This document shows, piece after piece, positions 33,133 through 41,603 of a DNA stretch of 64,000 bases. The translations under genes were made by a program, and so were the position numbers. The first letter of the stretch is position 1. Each line of letters opens with the position of its first letter. The notes beneath the pieces were generated by a model that saw only the letters and a list, made by a program, of their open reading frames with translations, searched no databases and had not been told where the DNA came from. This DNA comes from Pseudoduganella umbonata (lineage in GTDB: Bacteria; Pseudomonadota; Gammaproteobacteria; Burkholderiales; Burkholderiaceae_D), in NCBI RefSeq assembly GCF_014192225.1, contig NZ_JACHXS010000001.1, forward strand, positions 956,440 to 1,020,439. Reading direction: 5' to 3'.

Positions 33133-35517
33133 CTAGAACTTGTAGCTGGCGCGCGCGTAGTAATAACCGCCATTGAAGCCGATCTGCGCTGCCTGGTTGT
33201 TGAACCGGTAGACGCCCAGGTAGCGGGTTTCCGCCGGCATCTCGGTCGGCGTTTCGTCGAACAGGTTCTGCGCCCCCAGCGCCACCTGCCAGCGCGGCGT
33301 GGCCTGCCAGCGCACTTCCAGGTCCGTCAGCGTCTTCGGCGCGTTTTCCACGTGCTGGAACACGGTGGTCGAATACGCGTCGGGACCCTTGTACAGCGTG
33401 GCCTCGCTCGACGTCTTGCCATAGCGGCTCGCATGCAGGCTCACGCTCCACTGGTCGCGCGTCCACACGCCGCCGACGATCAGCTTGTTTTTCGGCGACG
33501 TGCTGGTGATCCAGCTGACCTGCTGGGCGTTCAGCAACGGGTTGCCGTTGGTGTCGAAAGCGATCCGTTCCACCTTCGTGTTGTTGATGTTGGCGGCGGC
33601 ATCCCAGTCGATGCGCCCGCCGCCGCCCAGCGGCGTCGTGTAGTTGAGCACGAAGTCGACACCCTCGGTGCGCGTGTCGACGCCATTGGCGAAGTAGCTG
33701 GCGCTCACCGATATCAGCCCGGTCGGCAGCGTGATGCCGGCGGTGCGCAGCGCATCCACGGCACGCTGCCCAGTATAGGTGCCGCCCTGGATGATGCGGT
33801 CGCGGATGCGGATCCGGTACGCATCCACGGTCACGTGCAGCCGGTCGACCGGCTCGGCCACGAAGCCGACGTTGATGCTGCGCGACTTCTCCGGCTTCAA
33901 CGACTGCGCGCCCAGCGTGCGCGCGGCCGGCGAGTTGACGGCCAGCTGGCCCCCCGCCGTGGTCGGCGAGACCATCAGGCTCGTGTAGTTTTCCTGCGCC
34001 AGCGACGGTGCCCGGAAGCCGGTGCCCACAGTGCCGCGCAGCGCCGCCTTCTTCGTGAATTCGTAGCGGCTCGACAGCTTGGCATTGGTGGTGCTGCCGG
34101 CATCGCTGTAGTGTTCGTAGCGGGTGGCCAGGGCCGCCTCCCACTGCGGCGTGAAGCGGGTGGTCAGGTCGGCATATGCCGCGCCGATATTGCGCGTATG
34201 CTTGCCGGCGCTGATGTCCGACAGGCCGGGCAGCGCCTGCGCGCCGCTGCCGAACGACGAGGCCGCGTCGCCCGGGCCCACCTCGTAGGTCTCGCGGCGA
34301 TACTCGGCGCCCAGCGCGACCTGCAGCGCGGCGGGCAGTACGCCCGTATCGAACGCGCGCGACACATCGCCGTTGGCTGCGATGTGGCTGTTCCTGTAGC
34401 GCGCCAGGTGGAAGCTGGTCGGCGTGGAGCCGGTGGCGACATACAGGTCCACGTTGGCCGAGTCTTCCATGCCGATGTTGACATTGTCGATGCCGTAGCT
34501 GACGCTGGCGTCCCAGCGCCAGGCACCGGTGCTGCCGCCGCGCGCGCCGGCCGTCAGGCTGCCGTCGTTCTCGTTGCTGGTCTCGACCGGGCTGAAACCG
34601 TCCGGATGCACGGCCGGCAGCCGGCTCGGCAGCCGGTAGTTCTGCACCGTGGCGCCGGCCCGGTGCGCCGCCGTGGCGAAGGCATAGAGTTCGATGTCGC
34701 CGCCCAGGTCGTAGCCGGCGTTGGCCGCCACCGACGTGCGCTTGCTGGCCGGGTCGCCGACGATGCGGTTCGCATACGTGCCGGTGCGTTCGTCCGGCCC
34801 GCTGCGCACGCTGTGCTCATGGCGGCGGAATTCCGCCGACAGGTGCAGGAAGCCGTCGGCGCCGAGCGCCAGGCCGGTATCGGCCGCCGCGCCCACGGTC
34901 AGGCCATCGCGCTTGTAATAGCGGCCCGACGTGCCGGTCAGCGTGCCGCCGCTGGACGATGATTTCAGGATCACGTTGATCACGCCGGCAATGGCGTCGG
35001 AACCGTATTGTGCGGCGGCGCCGTCGCGCAGCACCTCGATGTGGTCGACCGCGCTGACCGGGATCAGGTCGATGTCCACCGGGGTGGAGCCCTGTTGCGA
35101 GCCCGGGTCCGCCGAGATGTTGGCCGACGTGTGGCGCCGCTTGCCGTTGATCAGCAACAGGACGTGGTTCGGGCTCAGGCCGCGCAGGGTCAGCGCGCTG
35201 GTGAGGTTGGCGGCATCGCCGGCGATCGCCAGCCGGCTGACGGACGGCAGCAGCTTCACCAGCGCGTCGCGCAGGTCGGTCGCGCCGGTGCGCTGCAGCT
35301 CCTTGGCGCCGATCACGTCGATCGGGCTGAGGCTCTGGCCGGCGGAACGGGTCGTGTCGCGCGTGCCCGTCACGACGACATCCTGGATCAGCGCGGCGCC
35401 GGCGGCGCTGTTGGCGAGGGCGGTACTGCCGCCTGGTGCGGCCTGCTGCGCCAGCGCGGCGCCGGAAAATGCCAGCGACAGTGCGGCGGCGATGGGCAAT
35501 CTGTTCTTGTTGGTCAT
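33133..35517 (-). CDS. TonB-dependent outer membrane receptor (amine oxidase operon)
   Basis: A 794-residue outer membrane receptor with a signal peptide ending ALAQ (residue 24), TonB-box-like DVVVTGTR, plug segment AAQYGSDAIAGVINVILKS and a barrel ending in ARASYKF. It resembles the receptor at 19467 along its length, so the two are probably paralogues. It has four Met and no Cys in 794 residues. It follows ridA by 58 bases and the amine oxidase gene, and probably imports the substrate that those periplasmic enzymes use or a related compound. Confidence 0.92.
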   Translation of the reverse strand: MTNKNRLPIAAALSLAFSGAALAQQAAPGGSTALANSAAGAALIQDVVVTGTRDTTRSAGQSLSPIDVIGAKELQRTGATDLRDALVKLLPSVSRLAIAGDAANLTSALTLRGLSPNHVLLLINGKRRHTSANISADPGSQQGSTPVDIDLIPVSAVDHIEVLRDGAAAQYGSDAIAGVINVILKSSSSGGTLTGTSGRYYKRDGLTVGAAADTGLALGADGFLHLSAEFRRHEHSVRSGPDERTGTYANRIVGDPASKRTSVAANAGYDLGGDIELYAFATAAHRAGATVQNYRLPSRLPAVHPDGFSPVETSNENDGSLTAGARGGSTGAWRWDASVSYGIDNVNIGMEDSANVDLYVATGSTPTSFHLARYRNSHIAANGDVSRAFDTGVLPAALQVALGAEYRRETYEVGPGDAASSFGSGAQALPGLSDISAGKHTRNIGAAYADLTTRFTPQWEAALATRYEHYSDAGSTTNAKLSSRYEFTKKAALRGTVGTGFRAPSLAQENYTSLMVSPTTAGGQLAVNSPAARTLGAQSLKPEKSRSINVGFVAEPVDRLHVTVDAYRIRIRDRIIQGGTYTGQRAVDALRTAGITLPTGLISVSASYFANGVDTRTEGVDFVLNYTTPLGGGGRIDWDAAANINNTKVERIAFDTNGNPLLNAQQVSWITSTSPKNKLIVGGVWTRDQWSVSLHASRYGKTSSEATLYKGPDAYSTTVFQHVENAPKTLTDLEVRWQATPRWQVALGAQNLFDETPTEMPAETRYLGVYRFNNQAAQIGFNGGYYYARASYKF

Positions 35518-35575
35518 GCGGATCGGGTCCTGTTGTTGTTGATGGTCGGGCTCAATGACGGGCAAAAGGCCGGGC

Positions 35576-36094
35576 TCACTGCCTGGCTTTGACGCGCACG
35601 GCCACCAGGTCGATCTCGACCAGTGCACCGGGCGCCGGCAGCGCGGCCACCTGCACGGCGGTGCGCGCCGGCTTGCCGGGCTGCGCTGCCGTGCCGAAGT
35701 ACTGGCCGAACGCCGTGTTCAGGCCGTTGAAATCGAGCTTGTTGTCCAGCTGCGGGTCGCCGACGAGGAACACCCGCAGTTGCACGACGTCGCCGAACGT
35801 CAGGCCCTCGGCAGCCAGTGCCGCCTGCAGCTTGCGCAGCACCGAGTGCGTCTGCGCCTGCGTATTGCCGTACGCGGCGGGCGTGCCCTTCGGCGCGGAC
35901 TGGTCGGCCACGTCGGGCAGCACGCCGCTGAAGTAGATGGTCTCCGCGCCGGCCGGCACGGTGACGGCGACGGAAATGGGGAAATTCGAGTCCGGGATCG
36001 GCGTACGGCGTACTTGCGCTGCGGCGCTGCCGGCGAGCAGGGTCGAGGCGGCAATGGCGGCGACGGCGGCCAGCGTGGCGACGGGAGTTTTCAT
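35576..36094 (-). CDS. Secreted RidA family (imine deaminase) protein
   Basis: A 172-residue RidA/YjgF protein with a Sec signal peptide (residues 1-26, ending GSAAAQ), so it should act in the periplasm. RidA proteins hydrolyse reactive enamines and imines; here the imine would come from the amine oxidase encoded immediately upstream. The genes overlap by one base (TGATG), which indicates coupled translation. The segment VQLRVFLVGD holds the conserved Arg that usually binds the substrate carboxylate. It has only the initiator Met and no Cys. Confidence 0.88.
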   Translation of the reverse strand: MKTPVATLAAVAAIAASTLLAGSAAAQVRRTPIPDSNFPISVAVTVPAGAETIYFSGVLPDVADQSAPKGTPAAYGNTQAQTHSVLRKLQAALAAEGLTFGDVVQLRVFLVGDPQLDNKLDFNGLNTAFGQYFGTAAQPGKPARTAVQVAALPAPGALVEIDLVAVRVKARQ

Positions 36095-37752
36095 CAGGCT
36101 CTTTCAGTGGTGGGAATGATTGCGGATTCAGTGGTGAAATCGCTTGTCGACGTGGATGTCGAAGCGGTTTTGCCGGCACGGCCGGCGACTTCCGCGGCAA
36201 TGGCCGCCACGGCATGGTGGGCCGACAGCGCGGCGCCCTCCTGCCATGCGCCGATCTGGCTCAGGTATTCGCCGGCGAAATGCACGCGCCCTTCGGGCCG
36301 GTTCAGGCGCACGTATTGCCGCTCGTGCGGCGTGGCCCAGTGCACCCACGGGCCCAGCGAGTAAGGCACCTTGTGCCAGGCCACGCTGACCGGATTCTTC
36401 AGCAGCGCGGCGCTGCCGGGATGCACCCGGTCGATGACGGCGCGCGACGCATCGAACTGCGCCTGCAGCGGCAGGCTGGTGAAATCGCGCGCCGCCTGGC
36501 CGATGTTGTAGCAGCCGACCAGCACGCCGGTTGACCGGTGAAAACCTCCGCTCGGATACCAGATCAGCGCCGTTGGATGCTTGACGACCGATATGCCGCC
36601 ATAGATGTTGCTGCCGCTTTCCCAGAAGCGCTCCGACTGCCAGGCGATCTTGCTGGCCGCATCGTAGGCAACGGAAGCAATGGCTTCCTTCACTTCGGCC
36701 GAGAAATTGGTCTGCACCTTTGCCAGTACGGGCAGCGGGAACGTGACGATGGCGAAATCGGCATCCAGCGTGCGCGCATTGCCGCCGCTGCGGTCACGCA
36801 CCGCCACACTGACCCCGCCGGCGGCGCCGTCGCCGGTATTGCGGATCGACGTGACTTCGGTGTTCAGCGTGATCACATCGGCCAGGCGCGCCTGGAAGGC
36901 GGCCGGTATGCGGTCCATGCCGCCCACCGGTTGCAGCATGGTCGGCTGGAAGATCAACAGCTCGTCGAACACCAGCGCACCCCACAGATCCGGATCGAGC
37001 AGCGCTTCCAGCGACAGGGGTTCGGGCCGCTCGCCGACCTGCCCGTCGGCGCCCGGATAGACGGTGTAGCCGGAGCGCTCGGTGCCCTTGAAGGCCAGCT
37101 GACCATCGAGGTCGCCATACACTTTCAGGAATTCGACCAGCCTGGCGCGGTCGTCCGTGCCCAGCTCCCGGTCGAGCGCACCGCGGTCGGCCGCCCTGGC
37201 GAGCAGCTCGGCGACACGGCCGCGTGCATCGTTGACGGCGCGGCGCAGCTGGATCGGCTGGCCACCCTTGGCGGCGTCGGGCAGGAAATAGGCGCTGCGG
37301 CTGGAATTGACTTCCGCTTCCAGTTCCACGCCGAATTCCCTGCAATAGCCGAGGATCGTGCGGTGATGGCTCGGCAAGCGGGCCGGCCCGGCGTTGAAGT
37401 AGTGGCCGGCGGCGAAGTCGGCCACCTGCACGGTGCCGTCGGTGAATTCGATGCGGGTGCCGTTGCGGATGGTCCAGTTGCGCCCGCCCACCCGGTCGCG
37501 CGCCTCGATCACGCGCACCGTGTAGCCGGCCTTGCGCAGCTCGTGCGCCGCCACCAGCCCGGCAATGCCGGCGCCCAGCACCAGCACGCTGCGGCCGTTG
37601 CCCGAGCCGGGCGCCAGGTTCAGCGGCGCATTGGTGCCGGCACTGGCCACGTCGATCGCGCCCAGGCCGAGGGTCGTCATGGCCGCGCGTGCCGCCGCAT
37701 AGCCGCCGCTGGCCGCCAGCTGCATCAGGAAAGACCTGCGTGTCACCGTCAT
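36094..37752 (-). CDS. Tat-exported flavin-dependent amine oxidase
   Basis: A 552-residue FAD amine oxidase. The N-terminus TRRSFLMQLAASGGYAAARA is a twin-arginine signal. The FAD Rossmann motif is VLVLGAGIAGLVAAHELRKAGYTVRVIEARDRVGGR (about residues 56-91), and the C-terminal FAD segment is GRVHFAGEYLSQIGAWQEGAALSAHHA. It should oxidise an amine or amino acid in the periplasm to an imine, releasing H2O2. First gene of an operon with ridA and a TonB receptor gene, under a promoter that shares an 18-bp motif with the sulfur operon. The substrate is unknown. Confidence 0.88.
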   Translation of the reverse strand: MTVTRRSFLMQLAASGGYAAARAAMTTLGLGAIDVASAGTNAPLNLAPGSGNGRSVLVLGAGIAGLVAAHELRKAGYTVRVIEARDRVGGRNWTIRNGTRIEFTDGTVQVADFAAGHYFNAGPARLPSHHRTILGYCREFGVELEAEVNSSRSAYFLPDAAKGGQPIQLRRAVNDARGRVAELLARAADRGALDRELGTDDRARLVEFLKVYGDLDGQLAFKGTERSGYTVYPGADGQVGERPEPLSLEALLDPDLWGALVFDELLIFQPTMLQPVGGMDRIPAAFQARLADVITLNTEVTSIRNTGDGAAGGVSVAVRDRSGGNARTLDADFAIVTFPLPVLAKVQTNFSAEVKEAIASVAYDAASKIAWQSERFWESGSNIYGGISVVKHPTALIWYPSGGFHRSTGVLVGCYNIGQAARDFTSLPLQAQFDASRAVIDRVHPGSAALLKNPVSVAWHKVPYSLGPWVHWATPHERQYVRLNRPEGRVHFAGEYLSQIGAWQEGAALSAHHAVAAIAAEVAGRAGKTASTSTSTSDFTTESAIIPTTERA

Positions 37753-37799
37753 CGAACGCTCCAGAATTGAAAGGATGGAACGATCTTAGGGGTGGCTTA

Positions 37800-37828
37800 A
37801 TTATGTTAAAACTAATTATTTATCATAA
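37800..37828 (-). promoter_or_regulatory. Predicted promoter of the amine oxidase operon with shared 18-bp motif
   Basis: ATTATGTTAAAACTAATT at 37800-37817 is identical to the stretch at 31057-31074 before ssuC. On the minus strand it supplies the -10 hexamer CATAAT 47 bases before the gene; the -35 hexamer at 17-base spacing (TTATGA) is poor, which fits activator dependence. The region also carries the divergent marR-like gene's promoter. Confidence 0.55.
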
Positions 37829-37950
37829 CTAAATATGATTGATACGCATAATCATGGCGGCGCGCGAGCCGTCTGGTTCCGCCGCGGCAAGCCACGGCCG
37901 CGATTGGTTCTACAATACCGGCCAGTCCGACTTCAACCTTTCGCTTCGAC

Positions 37951-38397
37951 ATGCCTCTGCAAAACGATACGCCGGGCCGCCCGTCCGGCCTTGCCTACCT
38001 GGTGGGCCGCCTCGATCACGTGCTGAGCCGCCGCCTGCGCGACAGCCTCGCGCCGCTCGGCCTTACGGTCACCCAGTACACTGCCCTGTCGGTGTTCCGC
38101 GCCCAGGGTTCGCTGTCGAACGCGCAGCTGGCCGAACGCACGATGGTATCGCCGCAGTCGGCCAACGAAATGGTCAAGACGATGGAGGCGCAGGGCTGGA
38201 TCGAGCGCCGGCCGGACCCGTCGCACGGGCGCATCATCCAGATCAGCCTGACCATTGCCGGCCACGCCGTGATGGAACGCTGCGACGCCGAGGTGGTGAA
38301 GGTGGAGGCGCAGATGTTCGCCGGCCTGGCGCTGGAGGAAAAGATGGCGCTGCACAGCGCGCTGCGCGGCGCGGTGCGGGCGCTGAGTGGAAGCTGA
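37951..38397 (+). CDS. MarR family transcriptional regulator
   Basis: A 148-residue MarR regulator with the winged helix region LSNAQLAERTMVSPQSANEMVKTMEAQGWIERRPDPSHGRII (about residues 55-97). It is divergent from the amine oxidase gene over a 198-base region, so it could control itself and that operon. No strong ribosome binding site precedes the ATG; the start was chosen from family alignment. It is also a conceivable regulator of the ferulate genes, since such systems use MarR repressors, but nothing local supports that. Confidence 0.88.
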   Translation: MPLQNDTPGRPSGLAYLVGRLDHVLSRRLRDSLAPLGLTVTQYTALSVFRAQGSLSNAQLAERTMVSPQSANEMVKTMEAQGWIERRPDPSHGRIIQISLTIAGHAVMERCDAEVVKVEAQMFAGLALEEKMALHSALRGAVRALSGS

Positions 38398-38535
38398 ACG
38401 GAAACTGAACGCGAACCAGGCGGAAACCGCGCCGCCAGGCAGGCGAAACCCGGTGGCAACCGCACGAAGCGCATCCACGCGTCACACGGCTGAAGCAAAA
38501 ATCACCGATAATGGCGCACTTTTCCAACACACACT

Positions 38536-39021
38536 ATGACGCAACTTTCCATCATCGTCGCCATCGACCGCCAGCGCGGCATCGGCGTCCGCAACACGCT
38601 GCCGTGGCACCTGCCGGAAGACCTGGCCCACTTCAAGCGCCTGACGACCGGGCATCCGATCATCATGGGCCGCAAGACGTTCGACTCGATCGGCCGCCCG
38701 CTGCCGAACCGCCGCAGCATCGTCGTCACGCGCGATGCGGCATGGCAGCGCGATGGCGTCGAAGCGGTGCAGTCGCTCGACGATGCGGTCGCCCTCGTGG
38801 GAGACACGCCGGCGTTCATCATCGGCGGCGCCCAGGTGTTCGACGCATCGCTCGCCATCGCGGACCAGCTGATCGTCACCGAGATCGACGGCGAATTCGA
38901 ATGCGACACGTTCTTCCCGGCGATCGATCCGGCGGCGTGGCATGAAGCGGAGCGCACGCGGCACCAGTCTGCCAGCGGCCTGGCGTTCGATATCGTGCTT
39001 TACCGGCGCGTTGCCGGGTGA
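38536..39021 (+). CDS. folA: Dihydrofolate reductase
   Basis: A 161-residue DHFR that reduces dihydrofolate with NADPH for thymidylate and purine synthesis. Family motifs are IVAIDRQRGIGVRNTLPWHLPEDLAHFK with the catalytic acidic residue, IIMGRKTFDSIGRPLPNR and FIIGGAQVFDASL. Length is standard. A GATAAT -10-like hexamer lies 24 bases upstream of the ATG, so the leader is short. No obvious Shine-Dalgarno is present. Confidence 0.96.
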   Translation: MTQLSIIVAIDRQRGIGVRNTLPWHLPEDLAHFKRLTTGHPIIMGRKTFDSIGRPLPNRRSIVVTRDAAWQRDGVEAVQSLDDAVALVGDTPAFIIGGAQVFDASLAIADQLIVTEIDGEFECDTFFPAIDPAAWHEAERTRHQSASGLAFDIVLYRRVAG

Positions 39022-39163
39022 GCATTTCTCTGCCCCCTCAGGGTGGCGCCGCCGCCCATGCGCATTGAGTAATATTTTTCCACCTGAGCGGTGCGAATTC
39101 TGCGAGAATCGCGGACTTTTATTCCACAGTGGGTCGCTTCGTGGCGTCCCGCTAGCACCCAGC

Positions 39164-39203
39164 CCGCCCCGGTCATGAACGATCCCGGGCGGTTCTTCTT
39201 TTT
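39164..39203 (+). promoter_or_regulatory. Terminator-like hairpin in the decarboxylase leader
   Basis: CCGCCC and GGGCGG (plus GG/CC after one mismatch) form a stem at 39164-39192, followed at once by TTCTTCTTTTT and then the GGAG ribosome binding site of the decarboxylase gene. It could be the folA terminator or an attenuator that controls entry into the decarboxylase gene. Confidence 0.5.
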
Positions 39204-39212
39204 GGAGACATC

Positions 39213-41468
39213 ATGAAATTTCGTTTCCCCATCGTCATCATCGACGAGGACTTCCGTTCCGAGAACTCTTCCGGCCTGGGCATCCGCGCCCTCGCCGCGG
39301 CGATGGAGAAGGAAGGCATGGAAGTGCTGGGTGTGACCAGCTACGGCGACCTGTCGCAGTTCGCCCAGCAGCAGTCGCGCGCCTCGGCCTTCATCCTGTC
39401 GATCGACGACGAGGAATTCGGCGCGGGCTCGAAGGAAGAGACCGACCATGCGCTGAAGTCGCTGCGCGCGTTCGTCGAGGAGATCCGCTACAAGAATGCC
39501 GACATCCCGATCTACCTGTACGGCGAAACGCGCACCTCGCGCCACATCCCTAACGACATCCTGCGCGAACTGCACGGCTTCATCCACATGTTCGAGGACA
39601 CGCCGGAATTCGTGGCGCGCCACATCATCCGCGAAGCCAAGAGCTACCTGGACGGCCTGTCGCCGCCGTTCTTCCGCGCGCTGGTGCACTACGCGAACGA
39701 CGGCTCGTATTCCTGGCACTGCCCCGGCCACTCGGGCGGCGTGGCGTTCCTGAAATCGCCGATCGGCCAGATGTTCCACCAGTTCTTCGGCGAGAACATG
39801 CTGCGCGCCGACGTGTGCAACGCCGTGGAGGAACTGGGCCAGCTGCTGGACCACACGGGCCCGGTCGCCGCTTCCGAGCGCAACGCGGCACGCATCTACA
39901 ACGCCGACCACTGCTACTTCGTCACCAACGGCACGTCGACGTCGAACAAGATGGTGTGGCACTCGACCGTGGCGCCGGGCGACATCGTCGTCGTCGACCG
40001 CAACTGCCACAAGTCGATCCTGCATTCGATCATCATGTGCGGCGCGATCCCCGTGTTCCTGATGCCGACCCGGAATCACCTGGGCATCATCGGCCCGATC
40101 CCGCTGGAAGAATTCTCGATGGAGTCGATCCAGAAGAAGATCGACAACAACCCGTTCGCGCGCGACGCGAAGAACAAGAAGCCGCGCATCCTGACGATCA
40201 CGCAATCGACCTACGACGGCGTGGTGTACAACGTCGAAGTGCTGCGCGAACTGCTGGACGGGAAGATCGACACGCTGCACTTCGATGAAGCCTGGCTGCC
40301 GCACGCCACCTTCCACGACTTCTACAAGGACATGCACGCGATCGGCAAGGACCGCCCGCGCGCCAAGGAATCGCTGATCTTCTCGACGCAGTCCACCCAT
40401 AAACTGCTGGCCGGCCTGTCGCAGGCTTCGCAGGTGCTGGTGCGCGATTCCGAGACCGTCAAGCTGGACAAGGACATGTTCAACGAGGCGTACCTGATGC
40501 ACACGTCGACCTCGCCGCAGTATTCGATCATCGCCTCGTGCGACGTGGCCGCGGCCATGATGGAAGCGCCGGGCGGCACCGCGCTGGTCGAGGAATCGAT
40601 CCTCGAGGCGCTGGACTTCCGACGCGCCATGAAGAAGGTCGACGAGGAATGGGGCAACGACTGGTGGTTCAAGGTCTGGGGCCCGGACACGTTCGCCGAG
40701 GAAGGCATCGGCACGCGCGACGACTGGATCTTCAAGGCCGAGAGCAAGGAATGGCACGGCTTCGGCGACCTGGCGCCGGGCTTCAACATGCTCGATCCGA
40801 TCAAGGCCACGATCGTCAACCCGGGCCTGTCGCTGGACGGCCAGTTCGCCGACTCCGGCATCCCGGCATCGATCGTCACCAAGTACCTGGCCGAGCACGG
40901 CGTGATCGTCGAGAAGTGCGGCCTGTACTCGTTCTTCATCATGTTCACGATCGGCATCACGAAGGGCCGCTGGAACACGCTGCTGACCGCGCTGCAGCAG
41001 TTCAAGGACGACTACGACAAGAACGCGCCGCTGTGGCGCATCCTGCCGGAGTTCTCGGCGAACAACCCGCGCTATGAAAAGATGGGCCTGCGCGACCTGT
41101 GCCAGCAGATCCACGATTTCTACAAGGCCTACGACGTGGCGCGCCTGACGACGGAGATGTACACGTCGAGCATGGTGCCGGCGATGAAGCCGTCCGATGC
41201 ATTCGCCAAGATGGCCCACCGCGAAATCGAGCGCGTGGCGATCGACGAACTGGAAGGCCGCATCACGTCGATCCTGCTGACGCCATACCCGCCGGGCATT
41301 CCGCTGCTGATCCCGGGCGAACAGTTCAACCGCACGATCGTCGACTACCTGCGCTTCGCGCGCGACTTCAACGAACGCTTCCCGGGCTTCGAAACGGATG
41401 TGCATGGCCTGGTCAAGCGCGAGGTCAACGGCAAGCGCGATTACTTCGTCGACTGTGTAAGGGAATAG
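39213..41468 (+). CDS. Lysine/arginine/ornithine decarboxylase (LdcA/AdiA family)
   Basis: A 751-residue PLP-dependent fold-I decarboxylase, with the same length as Pseudomonas LdcA. Residues 1-130 form the regulatory wing domain. The PLP domain has SWHCPGHSGGVAFLKSP, GTSTSNKMVWHS, DEAWLPHATFH and the Schiff-base Lys in STQSTHKLLAG. The C-terminal domain includes LTPYPPGIPLLIPGE. Products are cadaverine, agmatine or putrescine; the sequence alone does not fix the substrate. GGAG lies seven bases before the ATG, directly after a U-rich hairpin. A strong terminator follows the gene. Confidence 0.92.
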   Translation: MKFRFPIVIIDEDFRSENSSGLGIRALAAAMEKEGMEVLGVTSYGDLSQFAQQQSRASAFILSIDDEEFGAGSKEETDHALKSLRAFVEEIRYKNADIPIYLYGETRTSRHIPNDILRELHGFIHMFEDTPEFVARHIIREAKSYLDGLSPPFFRALVHYANDGSYSWHCPGHSGGVAFLKSPIGQMFHQFFGENMLRADVCNAVEELGQLLDHTGPVAASERNAARIYNADHCYFVTNGTSTSNKMVWHSTVAPGDIVVVDRNCHKSILHSIIMCGAIPVFLMPTRNHLGIIGPIPLEEFSMESIQKKIDNNPFARDAKNKKPRILTITQSTYDGVVYNVEVLRELLDGKIDTLHFDEAWLPHATFHDFYKDMHAIGKDRPRAKESLIFSTQSTHKLLAGLSQASQVLVRDSETVKLDKDMFNEAYLMHTSTSPQYSIIASCDVAAAMMEAPGGTALVEESILEALDFRRAMKKVDEEWGNDWWFKVWGPDTFAEEGIGTRDDWIFKAESKEWHGFGDLAPGFNMLDPIKATIVNPGLSLDGQFADSGIPASIVTKYLAEHGVIVEKCGLYSFFIMFTIGITKGRWNTLLTALQQFKDDYDKNAPLWRILPEFSANNPRYEKMGLRDLCQQIHDFYKAYDVARLTTEMYTSSMVPAMKPSDAFAKMAHREIERVAIDELEGRITSILLTPYPPGIPLLIPGEQFNRTIVDYLRFARDFNERFPGFETDVHGLVKREVNGKRDYFVDCVRE

Positions 41469-41503
41469 TACGGCCGGGTTAAGGCCCGGCTGGCCCGGCA
41501 ATG

Positions 41504-41527
41504 AGGCGGCCTGCGTGCCGCCTTTTT
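41504..41527 (+). terminator. Rho-independent terminator after the decarboxylase gene
   Basis: AGGCGGC and GCCGCCT form a 7-bp stem around a 6-base loop, followed by TTTTT. A second GC-rich stem (GCCGGG...CCCGGC) lies just upstream. Confidence 0.85.
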
Positions 41528-41603
41528 CGTGGCGGGTGTTTTTTATCGATTCGCGATACGACCGATAGCTCCCGGTCAAGGTTTTAATTAGTTAAACCGG
41601 GCC

